A program made the position numbers and the translations under genes. The notes beneath the pieces are model-generated. The model saw only the letters and a program-made list of their open reading frames with translations, searched no databases and had not been told where the DNA came from. 64,000 nucleotides of DNA from Branchiostoma floridae (Eukaryota > Chordata > Leptocardii > Amphioxiformes > Branchiostomatidae): NCBI RefSeq assembly GCF_000003815.2, contig NC_049994.1, positions 9,585,148 through 9,649,147 of the forward strand. Reading direction: 5' to 3'. Each line of letters opens with the position of its first letter. The first letter of the stretch is position 1. This document shows, in pieces, positions 33,322 through 58,731 of the stretch.

Positions 33322-36300
33322 AATGTCCTTTCAGTCTGTGAGATTGGAGTCCAGACGCAACACTCTTTGACGTATTCGAAATAATAATGATAAAAATCGT
33401 TCATTTAGCCCTTTATTCTTTTTCTTTTCAGTTGAACTGGTACTAGTATTCTTGTTATTATCAGTTGTCAGGGAAAAGACTACTGGAGAAATTGTAGTAA
33501 CACAGGCTAAGAGAGAAGACTATTTGTTGTATTGATTGATTGATTGATTGAGTAATTGAATGATTGATTGATTAATTGATTGATTGGTCGAACATGATAA
33601 CATTCCCGTGTCTAAGGAAGACTTCACATTTAGCTTTAACGTTACCTACAGCCGCCCCGTCACGTCCGTTTTGGTTCTTAGAACTCCAAAGGAAGCCTTT
33701 TCCTAAATAAGACGCATTCTTTACATTTTCCGTAATTAAGACACGTTTCTGATGATCCACCAAAATCCGGTTATAATTTCCTTGATGACGTGCTTCTATG
33801 GGCAGGTATTATTTTGAGTCTTGAACACAAACATTACTGACGTACATGGCTGTCAGAGTCGTTATTAGGCCATAAGACTTCCCTAATGGTTCCCAAAAAT
33901 GTGTTAATGGCTAATAGGTTTGCGTAAGTGGCAACTGGCAAGTATGTCAAAAAAGGGAATAGGCTTGGTCATTGGAACCCTTAGCTCTGCATACCTTGCC
34001 ATTGTCGCTCTCCCTCAAGGAAACATAGTATACTCTGATCAGGTCAACTTCGAATTTAGTAAATGACTGGATTTAACACATTGAGACCTTCTTTGGTATG
34101 GGGGTAGTAGTTGGAGTCTCCAAATACCTGTAACTCACATACGTCCAACGTAGCAAATTGTGGTGTGTTTTTCCAAGCCAAAGGAGTCTATATATATATT
34201 TCGCCCTATCTATGAGGAACTGACAATGCTTTTACGTAAGACTTGACATCGAGAAATACTTTTCTAGCAATTTCTCGTTGGTAGCTGGAGGATATTTTTG
34301 GAATGCTTCCCTGACATACACAACTGCCATGACTGAGATGCCAGTGTACAGTGTACAGTGTACTCGCAATCTAGCATCATGTGACGGTGTTATCTAAGAA
34401 GACAGAACACTGGAGTGATGCCTTTCAGGTCAATTTTGCTAATCTCTTGAAATATTATGGTTCCACTGGATGAAAGTATCGCTTAATACGTACTTAGACC
34501 TTCCTGACCACTGTCAACATAAACTGGTGGTGCTGTGATTGCTTATTATAATGGGTTGCAATAATTCGTTGTCTTTCATTGCAAAGTCACATTTCAACCA
34601 TATATCGATTTCTTTGATAGGACCCCCGATTGATTTTATCTGACTTTTGAAAATTCATAAAGTAGAGGGAGGCGTTATCAATATTTTCAAAACAACAAAT
34701 TGAAGGAATGTCCGGAAATTCATGTGTGGAAGGGGAAAATGAATCGCATGTGACTATTGACTAATCATGAGGACTGGAAGTGACATAAAGTCGAGGAGAG
34801 GCAAAATTCAATGTCTCCTGGATTCCAAACTGCCTTCACCTGAATATTTGGAATGGTAGAGCCTGGGGTAGACTAGTTTATTTCCTCCTGAAGACAGATT
34901 GGCTTTGAACGGATGACTTGACGGAGGAACCACAGATATCCGGCCGAGAGGAAAAACAAATACACAACCTCCCCCCAGAACACCCTCGCGAAGCTTAAGC
35001 AATTATAAGGGCTATGGATTATGTATCTGATCGTAGCAGAAAAATTGTAGTCGATCAGAACGAAAAAAATGCATGAAAGCAAATATCATCATGAAAAGAA
35101 TCTGCAAGTTGGTTCTTACAGAAAATAATATCAATTTAAGGCGGCTACGAGGGATAATCTGGGGGTGGCAAATGCGGACATCTAGGACCCCCATGGACAG
35201 CCTCCTGTCGAAAGACAGGTATATATTACCTCAACTTTCTGTGTTCTTTTGTACATGTAGGCGTTGAATTAAAAAGAAACCGAAGTAAACTCTTAACTCT
35301 CGAAATAAAGAGTTCGCGCATCCCGTTAAAGGCCGCTTGAAGTCTCGCTCCCGTGTTCGACTTTTGCTTGGAACAACCTTAATGTGGCCAAAGGTTGACA
35401 CGGAGAAGCTGACTGATAATTGGACACATACACAACGCCGGCGGTTGTTTCTGAGAGATGCCCTTTCAGTTTGACACTGTGACACAGGAGTGTAGGATAA
35501 CCCTAGATGGCGTGCCAACAGCGCTGACTGACACGGGGTATGTGCGTGTTTCTCACCGCTTAAGAGAGTGAAAACCTTGCCAAAAGTCGACACTATGTTT
35601 ACTCTCCTTACACACAAACTTTTACAAGAATGTATCCGTAAACTAGCTAGCTTTACGCATAGGCTGCTGCTTTCCGGTACGTTTTATGTCATACATTACG
35701 ACTTTAGGCCAAAAGCGGAGTTTTAAATTTCGCAGATTTAGGAGGGACTAAGTTGTATCAGCAGTCGCCGAATGTGTCTTAGAACTTTCCTACAGCCTGG
35801 AGTCTATTACAAACGTCAAAATATCTCTCGGCCAGACGCCGGTATGCGTGTTTGTAGGCAAACAGCACCGGTGTTCTGTAACATTATATCAGCTTATCCG
35901 GGAAAGGAATTGTAATAACTTGCTACCCATAACGGGACTGTCAAGCATAAATATTTGCCTTATCGTAAGTAGGACGACCACTTTCTTTTTCCTGCCCTGA
36001 CTTTCTTGTTAACCGATAGACAGTATGGACTTTACCGATATTTGGAATTTTAAGATCAAGTATGGGTGTGGCGGGGGGGGGGGGTCTATCCGTTTTGGAG
36101 ATGTTGCCCTTTCTTGTGTAATATTTACTGTCCATGTCCCTTCTCCGGGCGCCAAAGACGTACTCACTAACAAGATATAACTGATACAGAACTGTAGAAT
36201 GGACAGGGAATAGCAACATGCACGATTGTGAAGTTGAGTTTCAGGATCATCATGCTTTACATCGTCTAGATACCATCATAACAACACTGTAGGGTGCTAA

Positions 36301-36526
36301 GACTATCCCCGGGAGTGGGAGGGGGGTATGTAAACACGCGAATACTTGGAGTTTGTTTGTACTCCCAAAGTAGCAGTAACACTTTACACACAGATACTTG
36401 GAGAAACATCGCGTCTCGCGTTACCCCTCCCAGCGCTGTCTTCAACACGTAAATCGGCGAGAACATTGCAGTTCTTACACACAATTCTAACAAGCTAATG
36501 TAACAGTACAGTCAGTTGTCACTTAC
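33322..36526. other. No gene recognised; TTGA microsatellite
   Basis: A (TGAT)n-type run with interruptions occupies about 33532-33587. The rest holds only short frames without convincing splice sites. Confidence 0.4.
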
Positions 36527-36720
36527 CGCTTCTCCTCTTCACGAAACCCGGCACACACTCACACACTTGTCACAGTTGAAGAAGACTTGGGAAGAAGAAC
36601 TTTGTTGGTACGCCACAGTGCGCGTGACCCGGAATTCGCGCTCTAGATCCAGCCAGTCACTTCAGCCACTTTGATTAACAGCTAGTTACGCGTAACATCG
36701 GTGCTCAGCGTCTCAGCTTC
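36527..36720 (-). other. Candidate non-coding first exon (minus strand)
   Basis: GAGGAGAAGCG is followed by GTAAGTGACA, a consensus donor at 36526-36521. The preceding 190 bp are CpG-rich (CGCGTAACATCGG, CACGCGCACTG, GAATTCGCGCTC), as at many promoters, and contain no long open frame. It could be a distal promoter of the LIM gene or of an unseen gene. Confidence 0.3.
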
Positions 36721-37704
36721 CCTTGTAGCTAGACTAAGCTATACTTTGTGGGGCAAACAAGGTTGGAAAACATTTCCTAGATGCTAACTATAGGGTATGG
36801 CTACAGATGTTGTCTAGTAGTTAAGTGAAGAACACTGATAGAGACAGAAAAAGACATTGAGTTAGAAGGAAGAAGATAGGATAGGAAGAAGTGTTCAGAA
36901 GGAAAATACAACTCACGGCTCCCTTGGCCCGATCTTCCTCTGACACAATCCAAGCAGAAGGCAAGGCGCTCGGCACTCTGTACGACACGACACTGCCGAA
37001 TCCCGGAGAACGGCGCAAGCTCGGAATATACCTCCCCAAATAGGGCTCGACGAACTTCGAGATTGTTTAAAGAGGGCGGATAGAATGTTCTCCAAAATAC
37101 ACACGGGTGACAGCTTAAATTCGGGCTGTCAGCAAGCCGGCTGAAATACCGAGACCTTCCCACTTGCGCGGAATGTCCTTTGGGTGGGAAACGGTCCAGG
37201 TTTTTTGACGCGTCCGAATTGTCTTGTTCTCTTAGACGACAGTCGAACCCACCTGGCGGGTTAGAAAGGACAGCTGACGTCAAGATCAGACATGGACACA
37301 ACTTCTTTCGCCTCAGATGGACACATGAAGGAAGAAGTGGGAGAATAATTGGATTTAGCCCCGAGCCAGTTGGAAGGTGGTCTGTTTTTGTCCAAACCAG
37401 AAGACCAGTTCTGAGGCACAGGAATTGTCAGTAAACATCCAAACTGAGGACGCGTTGGTCGGAACGGAGGCTTTGCGTTTGGAGGGCACGTATCAAACTT
37501 TTTTAGACTTGACAGGCGTGTAATTTGGTTAATTCCGTCCAGAGAAAAGGCCAGGTTCAAAGTCTGCCCCCTGAGTGTCGGAGAAACGCGATAGAAGAAT
37601 GCACCGTCTAACAGACGTGCACCAACCAACGTCATCCTGTGAGGGATAGTGGGGAAGAGGGCAGGCGTTGGTGAAAAAGAAAACACTGTTCAAGAGGCCT
37701 GGCG
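36721..37704. other. GC-richer stretch, no gene recognised
   Basis: Moderately CpG-rich with overlapping frames on both strands (166 and 141 codons on the minus strand), none with a recognisable domain or conserved look. Confidence 0.35.
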
Positions 37705-37812
37705 TAGCCGGGTACCATCCTCGTAGTGACTGTTGGCTTAATATATTCGCTTCGTGGTTAACCAGCGAAAAGATTACAGCTGTCACTAGGCGGAGGATGG
37801 TACCCAGGCTAG
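37705..37812. mobile_element. ~108-bp MITE (AGCCTGGGTACCATCC family)
   Basis: Left TAGCCGGGTACCATCCTCGT with AGTGAC, and right GTCACTAGGCGGAGGATGGT with ACCCAGGCTA, form imperfect inverted repeats spanning most of the element. Confidence 0.65.
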
Positions 37813-38210
37813 CACTTGTGTTATGTGCAAAGACATAAGAGACGATCATCTTTGACATACTTTATTTACGATGTCTGAAATAGCGGTTTGCTGATACGTA
37901 ACGCTGACATGACTTTGAGAACTATTATACACCAGTAACACACTTATGGACGGATGTAAAAAATCCTGTTTAAGATTTCCTTGTCATGATTCCTGTGTGG
38001 CAAAACACTAGTAGTCCCCATTTCACAATATGAAATTGAAGTAAATCTTACGTAGAAACTAGAGATACGTAATCCCAGCCAGCCAGCCATTGACATTTTT
38101 TCGTTCAATCTTTGCATAAATATGTCCTCTACTGTTTTTGTGGACGTTACAGTAAGTGAATAACTGTACAAGAACTACGTCGATGTAGGTTAGACATCCA
38201 GGTAATAAGA

Positions 38211-38296
38211 TACACCAAAAAGTAGTTACTCAAGCAACTGGATATGGTTGTGGAAAAAACAATATCCAGTTGCTTGAGTAACTACTTATTGGTGTA
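38211..38296. repeat. Long hairpin: 35-bp arms with one mismatch, 16-base loop
   Basis: Arm 38211-38245 (TACACCAA... to ...CAACTGGATAT) pairs with 38262-38296. The direct repeat TGTACAAGAACTA at 38165-38177 and 38293-38305 brackets the region. A 20-bp core of the arm recurs at 63162-63181. Confidence 0.85.
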
Positions 38297-38650
38297 CAAG
38301 AACTATCTAACGTTACTTCCCGTAGGTGATCACGAAGTAACCTAAAGTTACCCATTTGATTTGATTATACCAAGTCACATTGATCATCTATGTAGCACTT
38401 GTAGAAACCACTACATTTACAGTTTCATAATGTTTGTTTTTCTTTTTTAACTACGTATATTATAATGTATGTCCCGTGGTAATATGCATTCTATCATGCC
38501 TGTACTATTGTATAGTGTGTGTAATTCAGCTTTTAGCTGCGAAGTATCACGTTTTTGACAAACCATACATTCATTCGTTTAACATTTGATAAAGAATAAA
38601 CCCGTTGCTGCAATCGTGAATCTTCAGACTCCAAATGATGTAACGCTAGT

Positions 38651-38855
38651 TCACCTTTATTCGCGGGGTAACCTATATCCGTTGTATCCAAAACAGGATA
38701 TCTAGGGATATCACGTTGAGGAACAGTGGTTTCAAATTGTATTTTTTTTTCAATATAATGCTGTTTTAGACCACCGTCTGACGATTTAATATCCCGAAAT
38801 ACCCTGGTGTTAAATACAACGGATAAAGGTTACCCCGCGAATAAAGGTTACCACA
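38651..38855. mobile_element. ~205-bp MITE, TTTATTCGCGGGGTAACC ends
   Basis: Left CACCTTTATTCGCGGGGTAA then CCTATATCCGTTGTAT, and right end inverted ATACAACGGATAAAGG then TTACCCCGCGAATAAAGG. TIRs are about 37 bp with few mismatches; TSD unclear. Confidence 0.7.
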
Positions 38856-38859
38856 AAAA

Positions 38860-40912
38860 CCTAAGGACTTCAGAGAAATGCTAGACTAAGTATGCCTTGA
38901 GAAGTCTGCGAAGTGTCTGCATACCGACTTCAACAAATAGACAGTCAAGACGGCCGCTAAATTTGTCACTGTTCGTCTGGTGCGCTGAACTCATCCTGAA
39001 CTTGAAACCTGCCTGGGCGGCCGGAAGTCGGTTGGGACGTCATCAACATTACTCCGTCCTGTGGGGAGATGGCTTCTAAAGCCGGGGGAAAGTAAGGGTA
39101 AGAAAGAGTCAGGTCTTGTGGGATGACTCTGATGAAGAGGCATTTTAAGTAGATGTTAGTCAACACTGGGGTGGACTGTGGGAATGGAGATGTCAATACA
39201 ATGCTTTAGGGTTCGTTGGCAAGGATGGGGGTGTCTTGGGTGCGAGGGATGTATTGTACAAGTTGATTTTTTTTCTAATTGGTAAAATGCAAGCGCTTGT
39301 AGTTAGCAGTAGAAGACAAAAGAATGCCATATATAGGTTTTTATTAGAATAGAACTATGAAATTAATAATCAATGATTATATACAGAGATGGTATCACCG
39401 TTGATATAGAAAGAAAAGAAAGAAAAAGAAAAGTTCAATACTGAGAGACAAATGAAAAGTGGAAGAACATAAACTCGCCAAAGAATGAGAATGTGTACGC
39501 GTACGCGTACACGTTGAGGAGGTTCGTAGATTACTCACTTTTTGCAACCGTATACCTGTACTCCTTCCACAGAATGAGCAATACAGTTTAAAGTAAAAAG
39601 AAAAAGGAATACATACCTACATGAAAAATCTGATCCTTTGTAATCATTCCGCTTATTCCTTTGGATTTTTTCTACTTTCATAGTTGAAAAGCAATGCGTC
39701 GTGAAAATAAGTCCTGATCAGGTAATGATGCAGCATAATGCTTTCATTGCGAAACATTTTGGTAGCTTTCCTCCCGCATTCCTGACGGAACAAACATGGA
39801 CACCATGGGTGACGAACCACGACTTACAGTAATACTTTAAGAGCAGCTTAGAGGGATTACGACTTGTTACACATAATTTAGGCTTGTACGTCAAGAAGGC
39901 GTCAGATGTTTGACTTTAAAAGTTAGCCAACATCAGCCCTATACATGTATAGTAAAGGCCAACAACAGACTAGTACTGGCAAACGAATATCAACAGACGA
40001 GCCACGCACATGCCAACTCTCTGCAGAGGGCTCAGTTGGAAACGGTAAAGTCCTGTGTTACCCATTTATAGACACTGGGCTCTTCAGACATTATGCTCAA
40101 AGCATCCGAGGCTTTCAAAAAAGTTTCAACATACATCGTCTAGCATTTGAGCTACGACAGGAACGACTTTGATCATCAAGTATTTCCACCGTCAGGTATC
40201 CTTTGACTTAGTATTGTGCTCCGTTTCATGATTAGGTCATAAGGAATTGATACTCCTAATTGCCATTAAAACCCTTGCATTATCTGAAGGCTCGGTTGTC
40301 AGATAAGGGAAATGGTGTCGCTGTCCAAATGGAATCTGTAGTTGTCTTCCGAACCGATAGAGGACCCCATTGTGTTAACTGAAACTTGACTGTGTGCACA
40401 GTATTGAAGAAAAGACATGATTCAAATCACAACGAACCAAGCAAATGGACCGGTTTTCGGATGTCAGGCTCATTCTCAGTCACTGATAAAAGATACCTGA
40501 TGCTACCTAAAACGTCTGGCTCTAAGATATTTCATCCGGATCCAGTCGTTTAGAGCTCTTTAAAACAGTGAATTGAAGAGGCTAGCTATTTGATACCCTA
40601 GTCTGCAGTGCCTGAAGTGAGAACCTGAAGCCGATGTATTGGGCGCTTTTTCTATAGAGGAACCTCCCTCTTTTTATTTTCTGCATACTGAATGTTTCAT
40701 GTGGCAATTAGCCCTAGGCCAAGAACTAGTAAATGAACTCTCTTTATAACAAACTATCTTTCTGTTCAACAAGGATGCCCAACATTCATTGACGTTTTAA
40801 AAAGCTTAAGGATGTTTTAGGTAAGTTTTCGTTCTCCTTGACAAGTTTTTGTCGAGTATCACACGGTCATCAATGGATTTTATTGTTAGTGTTATAGACC
40901 AGTACACAGGCA
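38860..40912. other. No gene recognised
   Basis: AT-rich; a 20-bp perfect alternating palindrome is at 39493-39512 and a purine-rich AGAAA tract at about 39407-39432. No exon-like segment. Confidence 0.4.
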
Positions 40913-40914
40913 GT

Positions 40915-42006
40915 TTAAGGCCTGTGACAGTTTTGGTCGAACATGAAATACGAACGACTGCGTGACCGCATGTGACCTCGCCGGACCGTGACGTTCAGTT
41001 TAGAACGGTCCAATTGTACCTAATGTTACATTGCGAAAACGGGAACTTACGATGTATGGGTCACACTAACTAATTTTCTTGAGACTTCTTGATGTTGAAT
41101 GTTAAAGATATTGACCTAGTATTTATCAAATATTGACATAAACAGATGCGGTTAATAAAAAGGGACCCCCGCGAGAGCCGCTTATGGTACCGTCCGAACA
41201 TTCGAACACGCGTTCGGATTCTCCGGGGTATGGAGTGGCGGGAAACCAGCGGGGCGCTCATACTTCAAGGAAACAGCAAAATAATGCTAAAAATCGATAT
41301 TTCTAGCCCAAAATGATTGTATGGCAGTTGACTGATACCTTATAAGGCTAGCTGCTTGCGAATTTCGCATTGACACAACAGCTATTTGACTGATACAGGC
41401 ATAAAACATTCATTATTGTACCATCGGTTAACGTTACGTACAGTGATACATACTTTGGCGCAGTTCTTGTAGGGTAAGTAGTGTTTCGTCGGCTGCTGCC
41501 CACATCAGGATACCGGTTGTATGACGAGTTTTTATGAGATTTACGTTCATTAAGCCTTAGACCTTCAGAAATCAAGTGGGTCTTCTTGCAATATCTTTGA
41601 TTTCCGTGGCTGTGTTAATATTTGTACGAAAAATACCAAAAAATTGTCAAAAAATACTGTTTTTGCCCCAAAATGAAGCCTTACTTAGGTATAGCGGCAA
41701 GATCCCCAGGCATATTAGATATTACAGAGATATAATCTATTACTCCAGAAAATATGACTCAGTTAGACAATCATTTCATAGTGGGCACAGACCCATTTTA
41801 ATAGCATCCCTATTTTTTACCAAAAAATGGTTTTTTAAACCCAAAATATTGAGGATCCACAATTTTCTTGTCATCATATTTTGAATATGGGTGAATTACG
41901 TTAACTGGCCAAAAATTGTTGAAAACAGATGGTTACATCAAAAGTTATGGCCATATAACTGCTCGACTGAGAATCTACAGGTGTCACATGCCTTAAACTG
42001 CCTGTG
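40915..42006. mobile_element. ~1.09-kb TIR element, TA flanks
   Basis: Left CACAGGCAGTTTAAGGCCTG with TGACA and right (inverted) GTCACATGCCTTAAACTGCC with TGTG agree at all but one position over about 24 bp, flanked by TA (40913-40914 and 42007-42008). No transposase was recognised; probably a non-autonomous Tc1/mariner-type element. Confidence 0.65.
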
Positions 42007-42008
42007 TA

Positions 42009-43670
42009 GAAGGGACATTGTTTCCGTCGGACGTTTAGCGTATAAAAATACGCGTTCGTTCGTGGTGCCTTCTGATCCCACGGTAGGATTCCTTTATGTC
42101 CTCATCAGGGCGTATATTTAGCACCGACTGTTCCGTTCTTGTCACTCGTGTTTACTTCAGAATTTAAATAGAAGTCCGCCCGGCCAAGTCTTCCTCGTGA
42201 CTTTGCGCCTGTTTGTTCGCAGGATTCAGGGCGTACTTGCACGCAGTAGTGATTTTCACAAGGAGGACGTACATGACATCTATGTCTTAGCTGATGTCGA
42301 AGCAGATATTGGGTGAGTTTTAACACCCTAGTCCGAGCATGACAAGCACACGGAGACCATAGAATAGAACTCGTGTAGCGAGCGAGATGCAGAGCTATCG
42401 TCCAACCTTTAAAGTTACTGACGTTAGCTACTCGTATAGTATCTGAGTAAAAAGTATCTCGGTGCTGAGCACAATCGAGATCTGATCAATAACGTGTGCT
42501 AAAGTTTGAATCGTGTGGAGTTTTGTATTGATATTGGAGCTTTTGATCTCTGCAGAGAGGAATGACGGACAGTGACTGAGACGAATAACTCCACCACGAC
42601 AGAATTAAAGAAAAACATAATACCATTACCATCAACACACGCATATTCTCCAAGCAGAGGTGGAGTCGCGGAGATATTAGAGGTCGGGATTTTTACCGGC
42701 TCGCTCTCCTCGCCTCCCCCATACAGATCGCTAGGTGTCCTTTTTAAATTCAACTATGGTATGTTTTCCATTTCGATGCATATTTGGTAGTCAAGTAGCT
42801 CAGTTGTACATAATGCGATGCAAATCATGAAAGTGATGACTTAAATCTGTGTAACCGATGTAGACTATGACGTGTAGCTTATGTACCCTTAATGTAGGTG
42901 GGATATCAACGGATACCAATAATGCAAATTTGCATGATAATTATGGTTAACCCCTCTTCTTAAAGTGACATGTTCCTTGAAGCCAGAAACAGGGGACCTG
43001 ACTGTCTGAGGCTGAATGGGTCATGTGATTGCGTTTATTTATTACCTTCGCAGTTATTCTGAAGTGACAGGTTAAGGATTTTTGGCTAGTGGATACGTCT
43101 TTGGGTAGGGAGTAAGTCGTGTAAGTTTGGGCCCCCTGGCAGCTTGTTTTGAACTGCAGTGGGCGATTTTGTTGTTATCTTTGAAAGAGAGTAAATCAAG
43201 CAGGGGTTGGTGGATTCGCATTATTTTTGGTATGTACATACCTTAGGTAATGATTAAAATCCTGAAATGTATTGTATGCAAATCGGGGCTTAATTTACAT
43301 GATAATTAGAAGAATGTGTAAATCCTTCAATCGACCTCTTTTCTGGACAGTCAGTGCTCAGTGTCTAACTACATCTGTGCTGCAGACTTGTGTAGTTCAT
43401 GACATATTTGTGTCAGCAAAACATAGATGTTATTGTTGCTAACACATTGTTTATTAGTTCTCACTTTGCAAGTGCCATGTTGTTTGTTTGTGCACTATGG
43501 GAAGGGGTTTCTCCATTTTGATGTCAAGGGGTGTTTTCCCCCTTATTTTGGTGATGCTTATGTGGCAGGGAAAAGTGGAAGCTTGGTGGTTTGTGGCCTT
43601 TTCATTACCTTTGCCAAGAAGATTAAACTTTTGGTTAAGGCTTAAGCCATAGTGTTAGGTGAGTCTTTAT
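42009..43670. other. No gene recognised
   Basis: Intergenic sequence with short frames only. Confidence 0.4.
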
Positions 43671-43679
43671 GTAGGTCAA

Positions 43680-44225
43680 CAGTATGACTGGAGAACTGAT
43701 TGATGGATCTTCATGATACTTGGTATTGAGTAGCGGTCGCAGAAACAAAGGTTGAGTTTGAAAGTGGTTCGCCCTGTATCTTCCGTCGGTACTGCAGCGG
43801 GCTCAGTGTGTGAGTGTGTGCAGATAACATAACTTGAGAAGCTTTAAAACCTTTAAGTCATTGATAAAGGCATTCTCCATAACAACCCTTGATTGTTTGG
43901 CAAAGGTATGTGTTTCGTGGAACTCTAGTTTATTTATTAAAACTTCACAGCTTTTTTAGATTAACAGAGGATTTTCTGACATACAACATGTACATTAACA
44001 AATACTAATTGTGCAAATTAGGTTCTCATTTGAATAATAGATGCAAAAATGCCATAATTCCGAAGTAGTAAATGATGGGAATTTCATACTTGTGACATGT
44101 GCAAATTAGTAAAATGTGAATGTCACCATGCATGGATTATGTAAATGTGAAAGGTATTTGCATAAAACTTAAAAAGCTCTAAATATTTCGTGGAGGTATG
44201 AAGTCTCCGAACTCTTGGTTTCAAA
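43680..44225. repeat. Diverged copy of a dispersed repeat also present at 55.2-56.3 kb
   Basis: Shares the end motif GTGGAGGTATGAAGTCTCCG with AACTCT (44192-44217) and internal wording (GATGGATC...CATGATACTTGGT) with the copy at 55226-56330. Left boundary uncertain. Confidence 0.4.
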
Positions 44226-44457
44226 GTGACATTTCTGCATAGTAATGAATTGTTTTGTTTTGTTCTTAAAATTCTACATGAAGTCATTTGAAGTAAGGCC
44301 TCATTGATTCTATTATATGGCAGACACCCTTGTGCGAATCCCTTTTCTACCATTTCAAACAAGAAAAGTTTCCACCATCCTGTAAATCGTAAAAGACACC
44401 TTTTTTTTTTACGCCCGCATCCGTTTTGAGGTTCCCAGAGGATGTCATCCATATAAT

Positions 44458-44870
44458 TATGGGTGGGTACCGGTACAGAAAATTCAGGTCCAGGTCCGGT
44501 CCAGAGGATCAGGTCCAGGTCCGGACCTGATTCAGTATGACTCATACCAATGGTCCATTTCACTACAAAGAAATCTGTTTGGTGGAGTATTTATTTACAC
44601 TGGCGTTTTAAAATCCTACAACGCTAACTGCACCTGTGCGATTGGCTGTAAAACTTGGTAGAAATTACTATAAACTCTACTCTACTTCACTCTTGTTATT
44701 TTCTTCCACCTGCAAGTGCCAAAACGAGTGAATGCCTGATAAAATAATCTGTTAATTTTCTAATCGGTCCAGCATCCGGTCACCTAATTTTTTCAGGTCC
44801 GTTTTTTCTGGACTGGTCCAATAAGAAAAAACGGTTTTGTACCGGTACGCTGTACCGATATCCAGCCCTA
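44458..44870. mobile_element. Non-autonomous hAT element, 413 bp, 8-bp TSD
   Basis: Flanked by the perfect 8-bp repeat CATATAAT (44450-44457 and 44871-44878). The right end reads CCAGCCCTA, the left end is decayed (TATGGGTGGG). Both ends carry GGTACCGGTAC and GGTCCAGGTCCGGACCTG-type words. Inverted relative to the homologous copy at 53061. Confidence 0.9.
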
Positions 44871-44879
44871 CATATAATA

Positions 44880-46677
44880 GAATCTGCATGGCCAATTAAA
44901 GATCAATAAAAGATCTGACACAAAAATACAGCCCATACAAGGTGTGGTACACAATATTTTACTGAAATTTTCTCAGACCCTGGACAATGAAATGGCGATA
45001 AAAATAATGCCATTTCTTGGAAATCATGATTTTTATCTCCTAAAACACTATGAGTCCAGAAATTTTACAGGATTCCTCTCTGTTCTGGTGGTAGCTCTTA
45101 TGTACAGATGTTCTACAATATGTACATGAGGTTGGTACCGTGGCTAGGGAGGTTGGTAGACATGATTTTAACTTTCCAAAGACTAGAAAAATGCAGCTTC
45201 CTTCTTGTTCAAAGGGTAGCACACTAACTGGATAGGAGAATCCAATACAGTAGCTACCTGTTGGTTAGGAAGAACAAATTTTATAAAAGTGTAACTTGTT
45301 TCACTTTGCCACAGTATTTTAAACACAAACTAACATAAGCATTACTACCACAGAGGGAAAGGCTGATAATTAGCACATCAACAATTCACACTAAATAGTT
45401 ACTGTAGAACTCTGAAACAAACAAAAAATTACCCTCAAACTATTAGATATCCCATATGTACTTATCAAAAAGAAGTCTGGAAAGCTCATTCCTTAAAACT
45501 TCTTGTCATTCTGGAAGAACAAAAACTGATTCTGAGCCACTATTCAGAAAAAATCTACATTGTATGATACAACTACTTCTATAAACGTTTTTACAGGAAA
45601 GTCTTGTTTGTGCAAATGGGTAATGAGTTCAATAGAATTACATGTATGATGTTAGCAACAAATGGCAGTTTGGTGTCAGTGCAAAAACAGAAACTGCAAC
45701 ACTTTTGCTTGAACAGTAACTGCATGTCTGGCTATACAGTGACTGTATCCAGTCTGAAGTCAGTAATATCATCATCTTTTACGTCAATATTTGAGGTCCA
45801 AAAGCTACATTGTACAGCTTGTTAACATGTAAAGGGGAAAAAAACATCAATATCTGAGAATAAACTAGCCTTTTCATATGTACACATACACGTGTAGGTC
45901 TATAATAACTATTGCTGTACTAAGAGTACAATTATACCTTTATCTATTCTTCCACATGTTTACCCTGTTCACGTAACAATCAGTCCTTATATCCTTGGCA
46001 ATATTCTGTCACAAGCTCCCCTAACTAGAACAATGTTATGATTTTTGGATCACATATAATGATGGCAATGGAAGATTACGACTAAAAGAAACCAGAATCT
46101 AACCAACTTATGAAGTGATACATAACTGACACCAGAACTACTGCTCTAGAACAAGATTTAACAAACTTAAACTTGAGTAAATCTACCATAGTCTACATAT
46201 CATGCTAGGCAAAACAAAATGAATACTTATATATTAGATAATAGTTTCAAATTGTTGCCAAGTACTAGTAATACATGTTAGTAACTCCTTAACAAACCTT
46301 ACGCAACCAAACCTATTGTATTCTATTGTACTGTATTGTATCAGCATCATTTGTGATCTGTACTTATTAAATATATGGGCACCATAGCATATGGATACCT
46401 TATTAAGTCTAAGAGCTAATATCAAAGTAAATATCAAACAAAACAAACTTTCAACAGACAGATACCAGACTGGCCCGAGTAGGTGAAATACAAACAGTGA
46501 AGTGATACATGCACTAGTCAGTACTAAAGAATATCAGTAAATGAAGGACTCAAATATGGATTTCTGGGCATTTCAGTTCTTGGTTAAGCTTTCCCAAATA
46601 CACATACTCAAAACTCATATTGTAATTCAGTGAGCAGCATGTATGATTTATGTGAAACTGTAATGAGAAGAGTTGAC
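44880..46677. other. 3' flank / likely 3' UTR region of the GPATCH8-like gene
   Basis: Downstream (minus strand) of the stop at 46678. AT-rich. I did not find an unambiguous AATAAA close to the stop, so the transcript end is unknown. Confidence 0.4.
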
Positions 46678-58603
<11,926 letters not shown>

Positions 58604-58731
58604 TTATCCATCTTTGAGTAACTGTTTCCTTTAAATGTCTAAATTGCCTTGCAAGTAAGTAACAAATCACACACTGAAATATCACACACTAAAATTGGGG
58701 TTTTCAAAGTAAAATATTCTTCTGACAAACT

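Noticed and set aside
35231-35617. 128-codon minus-strand frame
   Set aside because: No recognised domain and no promoter or splice context.
36801-37301. 166-codon minus-strand frame
   Set aside because: No domain, no clear splice sites, Ser/Leu/Pro-rich composition without conserved-looking motifs; likely chance in a GC-richer region.
44123-44563. 146-codon minus-strand frame
   Set aside because: Runs through the end of the hAT element and a dispersed repeat; not a gene.
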